Assembly (NCBI GenBank): GCA_963668015.2 | Contig: CAXXCR010000012.1 | Location: forward strand, 1 to 64,000 | Origin: Ilyobacter_A sp963668015 | GTDB taxonomy: Bacteria > Fusobacteriota > Fusobacteriia > Fusobacteriales > Fusobacteriaceae | Direction of reading: 5' to 3' | Length of the DNA: 64,000 bases | Shown here: one piece after another, positions 53,924 through 62,945 of the stretch | Position numbering within the stretch: position 1 is the stretch's first letter | How the letters are laid out: each line of letters starts with the position of its first letter | Notes under the pieces: model-generated | The model's database searches: none | Seen by the model: the letters and a program-made list of their open reading frames with translations, nothing else | What the model was told of the DNA's origin: nothing | Program-made: the position numbers and the translations under genes

Positions 53924-55245
53924 TTACATAACTATAACTACTGTATTATTACGTATACTTTGGAAATTACTGTTATTGATTTTACCGTCCAACACCCAGT
54001 TGAATAAAAACTCTGAGTGTTCCACATCATTTCTTACACACTTTCTGGTACCACGGTAGGTTCCGAGAGAATATTCTTTCCAGTGACGCTGATCTTCTAC
54101 CTCGGTATCAAAGTTAAAAGGTGTTGCATGTATGTATCCTCCACCGGAAAAGCGTATGGCATTATTTGCGTACCCTTGCTTTTCTCCCTCCTCATCTTTA
54201 TACAGCATGGTTTTGAGAGTGTTTGCAGCTGTGAAAACCCCCCTTTGGAGTTTTGAAGCCCAACTGTTTTTCTGCCCCGGTTTTTGAGTAGTTATAGGAT
54301 ATTAGTGTCCCACTTGTCTTTTATCTTTTGGAAAACCCCGAGATTTTGGTTTTGGGTATCCACTACAACTGCCCTAAGCGGTGGTTTATCAATTTTCGGG
54401 CTGTAGCTTATTAAGTCATTTGTCACAAAGAGAGGCTCCTCAGAGGCGTAGTTGGTTTTGATTTCCGATATCTCTTCATCTGAGTAAATTACTGAAATTA
54501 TGGTCCTGTCTGGTATATAGAGCATTCCCTCTTCGTATATTGCAGCTGCACTTTGATCTTCTACATTTCCATACTTGTCCTCTTCCCTTTTCAAATTTTC
54601 ATTGTTGGGGTTGGGGACATACGCCTTTATTGAGGCTATTTTCCTTCCGGCTTCCAGTTCACTGGATATAAATGCCTCCATCTCGTTTAGTTTGTACAGC
54701 ATTTCGTCAAACTGAAATGCCCTTCTTTCCACGATTTTTGAATATACAAAGACTTCATCACCGTTTTTATCCAATACCTTGTACCACTTCTGGCCACTAA
54801 GGTTTATAACTTCCTCTATGAGAGTGAGTTTGTCAAAGTATTCGGCATTTGAAACGATTTTGCTAAGTGTCGTAGGCCTGTCCCTTAAGTTGATTTTTAG
54901 ACCCTTTACAAAAACATAGTTTAGTTGTGACGGGAGTTCCCCAGGGTATTTTTTTTGGTAAATAACTTCCGTTGGAATCTCGTTGGAGAAGGTTTCCACT
55001 GTCACATATTGCCCTGCAAGAGTTCTAATAGAATCGATGCTGTTTTCAGTTTGGGCTATATCTGTTTTCAGTTCCTGCACCCTGTTTTTATAGGAGTCTA
55101 TTTTATTTTTTAGGTCTGAGTTATATTTTTCAAGCTGGTAAAGTTCACTCTTTAATGTCTCGGTGTTTTTTACCTGTGGCTCTAAAGACTTGCACCCTAC
55201 GATTGCCAGAAAGGCGAAGGATGCAATGAGTAAAATTTTTTTCAT
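53924..55245 (-). pseudogene. L,D-transpeptidase (YkuD) lipoprotein, frameshifted twice
   Basis: N-terminal lipobox (LAIVGC), a coiled coil (about 28-70), a bacterial SH3 domain (INLRDRPTTLSKIVSNAEYF...KVLDKNGDEVFVY, about 115-170), and the YkuD catalytic domain: LRAVVVDTQNQNLGVF, SYNYSKTGAEKQLGFKTPKG, AIRFSGGGYIHATPF, YRGTRKCVRN with the catalytic Cys (S-H-G-C is changed to T-R-K-C). The frame breaks at about 54292 and at a GGGGGG run near 54240 (five G would restore it). The enzyme forms 3-3 peptidoglycan crosslinks or attaches lipoproteins. Confidence 0.85.
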
Positions 55246-55428
55246 AGGTTCCCTCCTAGCAAAACTGAGGATTTTTTTGATATATAAGTAATGTATAGTA
55301 CCTGTCTTGCTGAAAATAAAATGGTATATTTTTGTGCTGCTGTACAGAAATTCTGTACGATAAAATTATACACTATTTTCAATGGATTTGTTAACTATTA
55401 ATATTTTTTCTATTTTTATTGAATGAGG

Positions 55429-56067
55429 CTATTCTATCTCCCATTCGATACTGATGGTGTCTTGTGCGTCTATATCATCAGGTTCTATATCGAACTGTGG
55501 AGTTTCATCCGCCATAACAAAGGAATTTTTTTGGATATCCAAGTCTGATCTAAAGTATATTTCAGCCCAACTGTACACAATTTCTTTTATTTTTCCGAGT
55601 TTTATTCCTGCGGCATCGCTTATTATTTTTGCACTTCTTTTGGCATCCGTAACGGCGCTTTCAAGAATTTTAGCTTTAAGAGCCTCTTGATCTTTTACCT
55701 GGAAGTGTATCTTGAATTCTGTGTTCGCAAGACTTTCATTTATATTATCCAGTACCTTGTTAAGCAGGTCTTTGTCCAAGTCGAACTCTATGGACAGGCA
55801 GTGGGTTCCCTTGTAGCCGTTAAAAACATTGTTTTTGCCGTTCCATTTGTAGTCGCTGTCTACCTCAAGCTTGCCTGTTTTTAGATTTTCTGGAGGCAGT
55901 CCTGCGCCTTTTATATTTTCTCTTAACAGTGTCGTTTTTTCTTTGAGATCTTTGAGACACTGGCTATACTTGGATTGCTTTGAATTTATGTCGAAGCTGA
56001 TGGCAATCTGGTCAGGTTTTTGAAGCACCCTTCCGGTACCTTTTATTTTCAAAGTTCTTTTTTCCAT
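55429..56067 (-). CDS. SIMPL (DUF541) domain protein
   Basis: 212 residues from the ATG at 56067 after GGGAGGGA. It has a typical DUF541 opening, RTLKIKGTGRVLQKPDQIAISFDI, and the late helix AVTDAKRSAKIISDAAGIKLGKIKEIVYS. There is no signal peptide, so it is probably cytoplasmic, unlike many exported relatives. The function is not established. It stands 14 nt downstream of the HIRAN gene and likely shares its transcript. Confidence 0.85.
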   Translation of the reverse strand: MEKRTLKIKGTGRVLQKPDQIAISFDINSKQSKYSQCLKDLKEKTTLLRENIKGAGLPPENLKTGKLEVDSDYKWNGKNNVFNGYKGTHCLSIEFDLDKDLLNKVLDNINESLANTEFKIHFQVKDQEALKAKILESAVTDAKRSAKIISDAAGIKLGKIKEIVYSWAEIYFRSDLDIQKNSFVMADETPQFDIEPDDIDAQDTISIEWEIE

Positions 56068-56081
56068 AAGTCCCTCCCTTT

Positions 56082-56411
56082 TTATTCTGAAAGAAATATC
56101 CTTATTTTTAAATTTAGATGTTTGCTTGTCCAATCTTTTTCAACAATAAATGCTTCTAAGGTTTTGTCGGCATCTATTAGTCTAGCTAAGATAATGTTTT
56201 CCCTTCTGGGGATATAGCCGAGTTTTTTATTTTTCATATTCCATACTGAAATTGCAAAATAGTCGAACTTATTGTCGGGCTCTCTTGTTAAAGTCACACG
56301 CCCTCCTATACTAAGGTTTTCCTCTATAACGCTGAGGTCTTGATAGCGTATTCCGGCTACCTCACACTCCCAAAGTAACGTACTGTACCCACTGTTTTTT
56401 CTTATCCCCAT
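56082..56411 (-). CDS. HIRAN-domain protein
   Basis: 109 residues made of one HIRAN domain: CEVAGIRYQD, GGRVTLTREPDNKFDYFAISVWN and KLGYIPRRENIILARLID. HIRAN domains bind 3'-DNA ends or damaged DNA; stand-alone bacterial ones have no known role. The ribosome site is GGTGGTG. Confidence 0.88.
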   Translation of the reverse strand: MGIRKNSGYSTLLWECEVAGIRYQDLSVIEENLSIGGRVTLTREPDNKFDYFAISVWNMKNKKLGYIPRRENIILARLIDADKTLEAFIVEKDWTSKHLNLKIRIFLSE

Positions 56412-56516
56412 TTTTAGGCACCACCTTTCATAATATTATTCTCAGAAATGATAAAACTCCTTTACGTTTTTTAGAGATAAATGGCTTAGAAATTTATACC
56501 AAGCATAAAAAAGGTC

Positions 56517-56545
56517 TTGATTTAAATATGTAAATCCTATATAAT
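56517..56545 (+). promoter_or_regulatory. tRNA-Ser promoter
   Basis: TTGATT (56517-56522), 17-nt spacer, TATAAT (56540-56545), 14 nt before the tRNA. Confidence 0.88.
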
Positions 56546-56559
56546 AGGATCGGAAAATC

Positions 56560-56647
56560 GGAGAGATGCCGGAGTGGTCGAACGGGCTCGCCTGGAACGC
56601 GAGTGTAGGGCAACTTACCGAGGGTTCGAATCCCTCTCTCTCCGCCA
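56560..56647 (+). tRNA. tRNA-Ser (anticodon GGA)
   Basis: 88-nt class II tRNA. Acceptor GGAGAGA / TCTCTCC, anticodon loop CTGGAAC giving GGA, long variable arm (TGTAGGGCAACTTACC), T-arm GAGGGTTCGAATCCCTC and encoded CCA. It reads UCC and UCU. Confidence 0.96.
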
Positions 56648-56660
56648 TATAAAATCCCAG

Positions 56661-56682
56661 CAGACAGCAGTCTGTTTTTTTA
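56661..56682 (+). terminator. tRNA-Ser terminator
   Basis: CAGAC (56661-56665) / GTCTG (56670-56674), seven T. Confidence 0.85.
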
Positions 56683-56773
56683 TTTTTTGAAGTAATTTTA
56701 ATATAGATATTTATAAAATTTCCAAGATATGCTACTATATTTATACACAAAAAAATAAAAGCAGGAGGTTAAC

Positions 56774-57010
56774 ATGACTGGTGAACAGAAGTTAAATGTT
56801 ATAGTAAGCGAGCTTGAAAAAGAAAACTTTGATGTAGAGGTGCTTTACTCTGATGCCGATAAGGCAAAGATAAAGGTAGACACCGTGGACGAGACTAGGA
56901 TACACCTGTTTTTGGGAAGAGTGCATGCGGTATACTTCAATCTTACCAATATAGATTTATACAGTTCTCTGGAGACGGATCTTCCGTATATAAGTTTTGA
57001 ATTTGAATAA
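56774..57010 (+). CDS. Small unknown cytoplasmic protein
   Basis: 78 residues after CAGGAGG. An alpha/beta protein (NVIVSELEKENFDVEVLYSDADKAKIKVD...RIHLFLGRVHAVYFNL) with no signal or membrane segment. It is followed after 45 nt by the GntP permease and may share its transcript. No family known. Confidence 0.65.
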   Translation: MTGEQKLNVIVSELEKENFDVEVLYSDADKAKIKVDTVDETRIHLFLGRVHAVYFNLTNIDLYSSLETDLPYISFEFE

Positions 57011-57055
57011 GGGGAGCATACCCCTTATTTTTTAATATATTTTAGGAGGTGCATC

Positions 57056-58306
57056 TTGCAGATATCATCGTTTGGGGCAATTAGCGGGTTGGCATTTGCT
57101 GTTTTCTTAATACTTAGAAAGTATACTCCGATTTACAGCCTCATGTCAGGAGCGCTGATCGGCGGTTTGTTGGGTGGGGCAGGCATTTCCGAGACGGTTA
57201 AGTATATGATGCTTGGAGTCCAGGATGTGACCCCGGCTATTTTGAGGATACTGGGTGCAGGGGTTCTTGTAGGAGTATTGATAGAATCAGGTGCGGCTGA
57301 AAAAATATCTGAGACTATAATTGAAAAATTTGGCGAAGAGAAGGCGCTGTTTTCTCTGGCTTTGGCTACCCTTGTACTGACAGGTATCGGGGTTTTCGTG
57401 GATGTAGCTGTAATAACTGTATCTCCAATAGCCATCGGCTTGGCAAAGAGACTAGACCTTTCAAAGATCTCTGTGCTGCTTGCCATGGTGGGAGGGGGTA
57501 AGGCGGGAAATATAATTTCTCCGAATCCCAACACTATATATGCCGCAGAAAGTTTTGGAGTTTCCCTTCCGTCGCTGATGGGCATCAATATACTTCCCGC
57601 TGTCTTGGGACTTATTACCACTTGTTTATTGGCCGGGTGCTTAAAGTACAAAGGTGAGAAGGTAGGAGACGATTTTGCACAATCTACGGGAAAACAGCAT
57701 ATACACTTTTGGGCTGCTGTCGCCGGACCTGCAGCAGCGATCACCCTTCTGGTTATGAGGAGTTTTACCGGCTTGGATTTTGATCCTCTTATAGCCCTTC
57801 CAGTTGGAGGTATAACAGGATGTGCTGTAATGGGCAAGATGTCCAATTTTAAAAGTTATATTTTTAAAGGTTTAAACAGGATGGTTGGGGTGGCAGTACT
57901 TCTTATGGGCACAGGCACGATATCAGGGATAATAAAAAATTCAAATTTAAAAGAGTTTGTCTTGGTGTTTGCGGGGAAATCGGGACTGTCGGAGTTTTTT
58001 CTGGCTCCTTTTTCCGGGGCGCTTATGTCTGCAGCGACAGCATCCACAAGTGCAGGGGTGGCGGTAGCGTCTGCAACGTTTTCTGGAATAATAATATCCA
58101 GCGGGGTGAAGGCTCTGTACGGTGCGGCAATGTTGCACGCAGGCGCAACAGTCTTTGACCACCTTCCTCACGGGTCGTTTTTCCACGCTACCGCAGGATC
58201 GACAAGCGTTGAGCCCGGTGAGAGGCTTAAATTAATCCCTTATGAAACTGCGGTTGGGCTTGCAATGTCTTGTGCGAGTATGCTGGTGTACCTGTTTGTT
58301 AATTGA
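57056..58306 (+). CDS. GntP-family gluconate/organic-acid permease
   Basis: 416 residues from a TTG behind AGGAGGTGC. About 11 membrane helices. GntP marks are GLGKRLDLSKISVLLAMVGGGKAGNIISPNPNT-like (here IAIGLAKRLDLSKI, then GGGKAGNIISPNPNTI), VLVGVLIESGAAEKIS near residue 75 and the C-terminal LHAGATVFDHLPHGSFFH. The family imports gluconate and related hydroxy acids with protons or exchanges organic acids. A carrier of sugar acids would suit the sugar locus, but nothing links them directly. Confidence 0.88.
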   Translation: MQISSFGAISGLAFAVFLILRKYTPIYSLMSGALIGGLLGGAGISETVKYMMLGVQDVTPAILRILGAGVLVGVLIESGAAEKISETIIEKFGEEKALFSLALATLVLTGIGVFVDVAVITVSPIAIGLAKRLDLSKISVLLAMVGGGKAGNIISPNPNTIYAAESFGVSLPSLMGINILPAVLGLITTCLLAGCLKYKGEKVGDDFAQSTGKQHIHFWAAVAGPAAAITLLVMRSFTGLDFDPLIALPVGGITGCAVMGKMSNFKSYIFKGLNRMVGVAVLLMGTGTISGIIKNSNLKEFVLVFAGKSGLSEFFLAPFSGALMSAATASTSAGVAVASATFSGIIISSGVKALYGAAMLHAGATVFDHLPHGSFFHATAGSTSVEPGERLKLIPYETAVGLAMSCASMLVYLFVN

Positions 58307-58335
58307 CAAAATTATAGATTTATTATATAAATTTC

Positions 58336-58678
58336 AACCTAAGTTTCTACCTGTAATAAAATATTGAATTTCTTACAAGTACGTAAAACCTTTTTTAGTC
58401 ACAGATCGCACGAATAGACACGAATTCAAATAAAAAACCTTGGTCACAGAGTGACATATAGGAAAAGAGTGAGTTTCACAGAGTAAATAAATCAGTTAGT
58501 AGCTAATATTGAATAGAGAGTAGTTAAAATATCTATTAACTGTTCTCTACAATGTATAAACTGAGCTGATATTTTCTCTGTGCAGCTCTTGTTTTAAAGC
58601 TCTGTGAAACTCTGTGTCCAAAAAATTATTATGAGATAAATTTAGTAATTTATCTCATAGTTTTAAGTGATAACTTGA
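58336..58678. repeat. Long-palindrome MITE-like element, copy C
   Basis: Left AAGTTTCTACCTGTAATAAA...TTGAATTTCTTACAAG and inverted right end (TTAGTAATTTATCTC...TAACTTG). The interior has GTCACAGAGTGACA and TTTCACAGAG in the left half, CTCTGTGAAACTCTGTG in the right half. The flanking stretch 58307-58799 has no gene. Confidence 0.75.
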
Positions 58679-58799
58679 TTTTAATTTTATTGGGATTCGA
58701 GCTAGAAACTACGAAAATAAAGGGTCGAGAATGGGTTTGTATTAGAATTAGATTTATGTTAAAATAAGCTTTGGAATATATTATAATTTAGGAGGAAAA

Positions 58800-59687
58800 A
58801 TGGGAAAATTAATCAGAGGGACAAGTAAAAACGCAAGATTTTATGTTGTTGACTCAAAAGATATAGTTCAAAGAGCACAGGAAATACATAGCTGCAGTCC
58901 TACAGCAATAGCCGCATTCGGTAGGCTATTAACAGCCGGACTTATGATGGGTTCCGACCTAAAGGGAAACGATCTGCTTACTATAAGGATAGATTCAAGG
59001 GGGCCTATTTCACAGATGGTTGTAACATCTGACCCCAACGGAGATGTAAAGGGGTACCTTGGAAATCCAACGGCGGATGTTGAACCGAAGCCTAACGGGC
59101 ATCCGGATGTATCTGCACTTGTCGGTAAGGGTTCTCTTAGGATAATAAAGGATATGGGTCTCAAAGAGCCTTATATTGGTCTTTCTACGCTTCAAACAGG
59201 TGAAATAGCCGAAGACCTGGCTTACTATTATTATACTTCTGAACAGGTGCCAACTGTAATAGCTTTGGGAGTTTCACTTAACGAAGACTTAAGCGTAAAA
59301 TCAGCAGGGGGGTATATGGTCCAGCTTCTTCCTGGAGCGCAAGACAGCTTTATAGACAAACTCGAAGATAAGATAAGAGCTATAAGGCCGGTTACAGAAC
59401 TCCTTGAAGGTGGAATGGATGTACACAGGATTGCCAAACTTCTGTATGAAGATATGTCCGATGAAAATCATGAAAAATTAGTTGAAGATTATAAAATTTT
59501 AGAAGAAAAGGATCCAAGTTATAAGTGTAACTGTGAAAAGGATAAGTTTTACAGGGGTCTTGTAACGCTTGGGAAGACTCAGTTGGAAGAACTTTTCTCC
59601 AGAGAAGATAAAATACAGACAGAGTGTCATTTCTGCGGGTCAAAATATGAGTTTAGCAAAGAAGATTTAGCGGATATACTAAAGTAA
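58800..59687 (+). CDS. hslO: Hsp33 redox-regulated chaperone
   Basis: 295 residues after GGAGGAA. The N-terminal substrate-binding domain starts with GKLIRGTSKNARFYVVDSKDIV. The C-terminal redox switch has CNC (in YKCNCEKDK) and CHFC, the four zinc-binding cysteines in CxC-x(n)-CxxC spacing. Oxidation releases zinc and activates holdase activity. A standard core gene of normal length, with its own terminator. Confidence 0.95.
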   Translation: MGKLIRGTSKNARFYVVDSKDIVQRAQEIHSCSPTAIAAFGRLLTAGLMMGSDLKGNDLLTIRIDSRGPISQMVVTSDPNGDVKGYLGNPTADVEPKPNGHPDVSALVGKGSLRIIKDMGLKEPYIGLSTLQTGEIAEDLAYYYYTSEQVPTVIALGVSLNEDLSVKSAGGYMVQLLPGAQDSFIDKLEDKIRAIRPVTELLEGGMDVHRIAKLLYEDMSDENHEKLVEDYKILEEKDPSYKCNCEKDKFYRGLVTLGKTQLEELFSREDKIQTECHFCGSKYEFSKEDLADILK

Positions 59688-59712
59688 CGGAGGCCGATTG
59701 GCCTCCTTTTTA
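59688..59712 (+). terminator. hslO terminator
   Basis: GGAGGCC (59689-59695) / GGCCTCC (59700-59706), then TTTTT. Confidence 0.9.
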
Positions 59713-59734
59713 TATTACTTGGATTGTAGGTTTT

Positions 59735-60152
59735 GTATCTGTGTCAATTTGTGCGATTCTTGACCCAAAAGGCTTTTATGTACTTGCAAGAAATTCAATA
59801 TTTTATTACTGATAACCACTTAGGTCAAAGTATTGAATTTCATATAAGTTCGTAAAAATTCATTTTTTAGCCACGAATTGCACAAATTGACACCAATAGA
59901 AAATCAAAACCTTGGCCACAGAGTTGCACAGAGGAAAAGAGTGAGTTTCACAGAGAAATTCTAAAAACCTTTAATTCTCTATATTTTTAATGAGTGGTGA
60001 GATTAGTGTGATTTGTGACAAAAAATGATTTTGATTTAAAGGGTTCTCTCTGCGAAGCTCTTGTTTTAAATCTCTGTGAAACTCTGTGTCCAAAAAGGTT
60101 TTTAGATAAATTCAGTAAGTTATCGCAATAATTTCAAGTAGCAACTGGAGTT
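59735..60152. repeat. Long-palindrome MITE-like element, copy D (nested)
   Basis: A right-half fragment (59735-59823: CAATTTGTGCGATTCTTGAC...TTGCAAGAAATTCAATATTTT) is followed by a full element (59823-60152) with CACGAATTGCACAAAT, TTGCACAGAGG, TTTCACAGAG and the mirrored CTCTGTGAAACTCTGTG. The right end TTCAGTAAGTTATCGCAATA...GTAGCAACTGG matches copy A. This suggests insertion next to or into an older copy. Confidence 0.75.
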
Positions 60153-60289
60153 ACTTAAATTTCAAAGAAAGAAATCAACTTAGATTAACTGACCTGAGTT
60201 AAATAGTATAAAATATTTGTATCGTATAACTTTTATTTTTTAATTTTATGTGCTATATTATAAGTGAAAGGTTTATAAGGAGGGGAATG

Positions 60290-60787
60290 ATGGACATAAA
60301 AGAAGATAAGTACTTGGTGGGGGCTTATGAGGACAAAAGGTTTATAAAATTTGTTGGAAATTCAACTATGAAAAACAGCAAAACCCTGGACGACTATTTT
60401 GACACCATGTTCACAGGAGAACCCGTGGATTTGATCTTTGACTTTGAAGAGTGCAACTACATGGATAGTACTATACTGGGATTGATAGCAAAAACAGCTA
60501 TAAAAATGAAAAAACTTTGGAATAAAAGGATAATGGCGATTAGGATACCAAACATGATACAGATGAGCTTGAAATCGACAGGGGTTTACAAACTGCTTGA
60601 GGTTATCAGTGCAGAAGAAGGAGCAGGTGTCGACCTGAAGGAGCTTGAGAAAAAAGACTTTACAGACAAAAGAAAAAAAGCGGAGCATATACTTGAAGTT
60701 CACAAGACTCTTATGGGTCTAAGCGACGAGAACAAGGAAGTTTTCAAAAATGTAGTTGAACTTTTAGAAAAAGATTTGAACGGATAA
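60290..60787 (+). CDS. STAS-domain protein (anti-anti-sigma-like)
   Basis: 165 residues from ATG 60290 (ATG 60287 is adjacent; site AAGGAGGGG). The STAS domain runs to about residue 105: YLVGAYEDKRFIKFVGNSTMKN, VDLIFDFEECNYMDSTILGLIAKTAIKM with the phosphorylatable-Ser position (MDSTILG), and RIPNMIQMSLKSTGVYKLLEV. A helical tail of about 60 residues follows. STAS proteins act in partner switching with kinases; no kinase is adjacent. A terminator at 60787 closes it. Confidence 0.88.
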   Translation: MDIKEDKYLVGAYEDKRFIKFVGNSTMKNSKTLDDYFDTMFTGEPVDLIFDFEECNYMDSTILGLIAKTAIKMKKLWNKRIMAIRIPNMIQMSLKSTGVYKLLEVISAEEGAGVDLKELEKKDFTDKRKKAEHILEVHKTLMGLSDENKEVFKNVVELLEKDLNG

Positions 60788-60809
60788 AAGGGCCCTGGCC
60801 CTTTTTTTT
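60787..60809 (+). terminator. Terminator of the STAS gene
   Basis: AAGGGCC (60788-60794) / GGCCCTT (60797-60803) and T run. Confidence 0.88.
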
Positions 60810-60876
60810 ATGCGTATTGTTAAAAAACTTAAGTTATAGTATAATGAAGGGGTTAAAAGATAAGCGAGGTGGACAG

Positions 60877-61635
60877 ATGAAATTAATTGACTCTCATTGT
60901 CATATAGATAGCAGTAAATATGATGCAGACAGGGAAGAGATACTGAGAAAAATAGAAGAAGAACTGGAATTTGCTGTTAATATAGGATATGATTTGAAAA
61001 GCTCCAAAAAGAGTATAGCTTTGGCGGAGCAGTATGAGTTTATATATGCTGCAGTGGGATTTCACCCTGCAGACCTTAAAGGGTATAATGATGATTCGGA
61101 AAAAGAGCTGGAAAAACTGGCTGAAAATAAAAAGGTGTTGGCAGTTGGAGAGATAGGACTGGACTACCATTGGATGGCGTCCCCAAAAGAGGTTCAAAAG
61201 AGTATATTTAGAAGACAGATGGAGATAGCCAAAAAACTTGGGAAACCAGTTGTTATACACTCAAGAGAGGCTATGTCTGACACCCTTGATATACTGGATG
61301 AGTATAAGGAAGTGGGTGGTATTATCCACAGCTATCCCGGGTCGTATGAATCTGCAAAAAGGGTTATGGACAGGTATTATTTTGGGATAAACGGCGTGCT
61401 TACATTTAAGAATAATGTTAAAACCAAGGAGGTCGTTTCGAAACTTCCTTTGGACAGGATTATAATAGAGACGGATTCTCCTTATCTTACCCCGGTTCCT
61501 TTTAGGGGGAAGAGAAATGAGCCTTCTTATGTAATGTATGTGGCCGAGGAGATAGCCAAAATAAAAGGTGTTACAGTGGAAGAAGTAATAAAGGCTACTA
61601 ACGAAAATACAAAATTAGCTTATAAAATGAAATAA
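60877..61635 (+). CDS. TatD-family metal-dependent hydrolase
   Basis: 252 residues from ATG 60877 after GAGGTGG. Metal ligands are all present: DSHCHID (5-11), GEIGLDYHW (Glu), VIHSREA (His), IIHSYPGS (His) and ETDSPYLTP (Asp). TatD proteins are 3'-5' exonucleases or D-aminoacyl-tRNA deacylase-like hydrolases. A core-genome gene of usual length. Confidence 0.94.
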   Translation: MKLIDSHCHIDSSKYDADREEILRKIEEELEFAVNIGYDLKSSKKSIALAEQYEFIYAAVGFHPADLKGYNDDSEKELEKLAENKKVLAVGEIGLDYHWMASPKEVQKSIFRRQMEIAKKLGKPVVIHSREAMSDTLDILDEYKEVGGIIHSYPGSYESAKRVMDRYYFGINGVLTFKNNVKTKEVVSKLPLDRIIIETDSPYLTPVPFRGKRNEPSYVMYVAEEIAKIKGVTVEEVIKATNENTKLAYKMK

Positions 61636-61660
61636 ACAGGATTATAATCCTGTTTTTTAA
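61633..61660 (+). terminator. Terminator of the TatD gene
   Basis: Perfect palindrome AACAGGATTATAATCCTGTT and T run, 15 nt before the next start; some read-through is likely. Confidence 0.8.
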
Positions 61661-61673
61661 TAGGGAGGAAAAG

Positions 61674-62480
61674 TTGATAGCAATAGTCTGCCCCGTATGC
61701 GGGGAAAAATTGGAGAGGGTTGACAGGACCTATAAGTGTGCCAACGGGCACGGTTTTGATATGGCAAAACAGGGTTATGTGAACCTGCTGGTCAAAAAAA
61801 ACAGTAAAAATCCTGGAGACGACAAGGAGATGATAAGGGCCAGGTTGAATTTTTTAAACACCGGGATTTATGAAAATATATCGGATAAGGTAAACTCTCA
61901 CTTAAAAGGAAAGACGAGCATTCTTGACGTGGGATGCGGAGAAGGGTACTACACAGACAGGCTTCAGAAAGAAACTGGGGCGGAGATGTTTGGAGTGGAC
62001 ATAAGCAAAGAAGCCATAAAAATGGCAGCGAGAAAAAACAAGAATATAGGGTTTATTGTAGGGAGCGGAGCGAGACTTCCGTTTGAAGACGAAAGTTTTG
62101 AAACGCTACTGTGTATGTTTAGCAAAATATTTAGCGGTGAATACAGCAGGGTGTTGAAACCTCAGGGGCAGCTCCTTATAGTAAGCAGTGGAAAACACCA
62201 CCTTTTGGAGTTGAGGGAACTTTTGTACGACAATGTCTGGATAGATGAAGTGGATTTAGACGGTGAGACAGGAGGGGAATTTGAGCTGGTTCAAATGGAG
62301 GAACTAGAGTATAAGGTGGATATTGAAAACAACGAGGATCTGATGAACCTGGTGAGGATGACTCCGTACTATTATAAGGTGAAAAAAGAGAGGATACAGT
62401 CTCTGGAAAATTTGGATGGCTTAAAGGGGCTTACTGTTGATGTTAAGATAAGCTTATACGTCAAAAAGGGGGAGCTGTGA
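61674..62480 (+). CDS. RlmA-like 23S rRNA guanine-N1 methyltransferase
   Basis: 268 residues from TTG 61674 after GGGAGG. The N-terminal zinc finger CPVCGEKLERVDRTYKCANGH (four ligands C, C, C, H) and the linker FDMAKQGYVNLL are diagnostic of RlmA-type enzymes. The methyltransferase motif I is SILDVGCGEGYYT, motif II GVDIS, motif IV MFSKIFSGEYSRVLKPQG. It should methylate N1 of a guanine in hairpin 35 of 23S rRNA. Overlaps acpS by 4 nt. Confidence 0.9.
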   Translation: MIAIVCPVCGEKLERVDRTYKCANGHGFDMAKQGYVNLLVKKNSKNPGDDKEMIRARLNFLNTGIYENISDKVNSHLKGKTSILDVGCGEGYYTDRLQKETGAEMFGVDISKEAIKMAARKNKNIGFIVGSGARLPFEDESFETLLCMFSKIFSGEYSRVLKPQGQLLIVSSGKHHLLELRELLYDNVWIDEVDLDGETGGEFELVQMEELEYKVDIENNEDLMNLVRMTPYYYKVKKERIQSLENLDGLKGLTVDVKISLYVKKGEL

Positions 62481-62845
62481 TACTTGGTATAGGTAATGAT
62501 ATAGTAGAGGTAGGCAGAATCAAAAAAGCTATTGAAAAAAGTGATGGATTCAAAAAAAGGGTGTTCACAGAAAGTGAAATAGAGTATGCTGAATCGAAAA
62601 AGGACAAGTACCCATCTTATGCAGGAAGGTTTGCGGCAAAGGAAGCATTGTCCAAGGCTTTAGGGACAGGTGTAAGGGGATTTAAGCTTTTGGATATAGA
62701 GATAAAAAATGATGAATTGGGGAAACCGTATATTGTTCTGGCGGATGCCTTGCTGGAAAAATTAAACAGTGGAGCAATAATCCATCTAAGCATCTCTCAC
62801 ACAAGAGAGTATGCTGCGGCAAATGTTATTATAGAAAAGTCCTAG
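62477..62845 (+). CDS. acpS: Holo-[acyl-carrier-protein] synthase
   Basis: 122 residues from GTG 62477, overlapping the preceding stop (GTGA). The AcpS marks are complete: GIGNDIVEVGRI with the metal-binding Asp, FTESEIEYAESKKDKYPSYAGRFAAKEALSKALG with the Glu and Lys, and LSISHTREYAAANVI. It transfers 4'-phosphopantetheine from CoA to acyl carrier protein. Confidence 0.95.
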   Translation: MILGIGNDIVEVGRIKKAIEKSDGFKKRVFTESEIEYAESKKDKYPSYAGRFAAKEALSKALGTGVRGFKLLDIEIKNDELGKPYIVLADALLEKLNSGAIIHLSISHTREYAAANVIIEKS

Positions 62846-62945
62846 AGTATACGGTGCAGGAGCTAAATATTATTGAAAAAAAAATATACTTATGTTATAA
62901 TTTAATTTGTGAATTTTTAATAGTCTTAAGTTTTTGGGAGGTTAA

